This document shows, piece by piece, positions 63,945 through 64,000 of a stretch of DNA of 64,000 bases (within the stretch, counting starts at the first letter, position 1; each line of letters begins with the position of its first letter). The stretch comes from UBA9926 sp913064795 (GTDB taxonomy: Bacteria > Pseudomonadota > Gammaproteobacteria > Pseudomonadales > Azotimanducaceae). Position numbers and translations under genes: made by a program. Location of the stretch: positions 702,178 to 766,177 of the forward strand of contig JBJKZD010000010.1 of the NCBI GenBank assembly GCA_045560765.1. Reading direction: 5' to 3'. The notes beneath the pieces were generated by a model, which saw only the letters and a program-made list of their open reading frames with translations, searched no databases and was not told where the DNA came from.

Positions 63945-64000
63945 ATGCTTTCACTGTTAGCGCCTTGGGATGAAGGGGGTCGTCTTCGGCTCGGTCAGCA
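63945..64000 (+). CDS. Possible start of a downstream gene, truncated by the window
   Basis: ATG 63945 opens a frame (MLSLLAPWDEGGRLRLGQ) that reaches the end of the window 31 bases after the beta-helix gene. It is too short to identify and has only a distant GGGG as ribosome site. It could be the usual partner of the beta-helix protein, but nothing in these 18 residues shows it. Confidence 0.25.
   Translation, partial: MLSLLAPWDEGGRLRLGQ

Overview
The window looks like one contiguous piece of a marine-type gammaproteobacterial chromosome. I infer this from the protein families (five TonB-dependent receptors, many acyl-CoA enzymes, phosphotransferase-family proteins, giant calcium-repeat protein), CCA-encoding tRNA genes and a short 4.5S-type SRP RNA. 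No phage genes, integrase, IS element, CRISPR array, rRNA or replication origin is visible. The genus cannot be fixed from sequence alone; a Halieaceae/OM60-like or related lineage is a guess.

Layout. 1-9.5 kb: tail of a molybdopterin hydroxylase large subunit, a GFA-family zinc protein, a 2604-residue exported protein built from dockerin-like, thrombospondin-type-3 and Calx-beta modules, and a ferritin-like protein; the last two are AT-richer than the rest. 9.8-14.4 kb (minus strand): a crotonase, tRNA-Gly(GCC), tRNA-Glu(TTC), class III alcohol dehydrogenase (formaldehyde oxidation) and a TonB receptor. 14.5-21.3 kb: queF with a one-base frameshift, a fumarylacetoacetate-hydrolase-like enzyme, an MFS transporter, a phosphotransferase, a hexapeptide acyltransferase and a nitroreductase. 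21.6-25.2 kb: a TonB receptor with a structured leader, then SRP RNA. 25.7-32 kb: CIA30-like protein coupled to a methyltransferase, a crotonase, a two-gene acyl-CoA dehydrogenase operon and a divergent AttH/CrtC-like protein. 32-38.2 kb: TonB receptor, TPR-sulfotransferase, NTF2-like protein, VOC protein. 38.8-50.2 kb: octaheme TPR cytochrome, two related TonB receptors around a small lipoprotein, and a frameshifted feruloyl-CoA-synthase-type ligase. 50.6-56.7 kb (minus): gamma-glutamyltransferase, thiolase, FAD-linked oxidase and a GPH-type transporter. 57-64 kb: MDR reductase, TPR lipoprotein, SDR/phosphotransferase divergent pair, and a beta-helix lipoprotein.

Taken together the genes suggest scavenging of large or hydrophobic organic matter: outer-membrane receptors import ligands, CoA ligase, dehydrogenases, crotonases and thiolase degrade acyl or aromatic acids, and formaldehyde and reactive by-products are detoxified. 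That pathway picture is inference; no substrate can be read from the sequence.

The least expected signal is non-coding. At least eight intergenic sites carry short tandem duplications, most with 15-17 bp units, and the unit sequence differs at each site. They sit next to the SRP RNA promoter, in the leader of the beta-helix gene and elsewhere. Two genes, queF and the feruloyl-CoA-synthase-like gene, are each broken by one apparent extra base in a four-base homopolymer, which points either to recent mutation or to assembly error.
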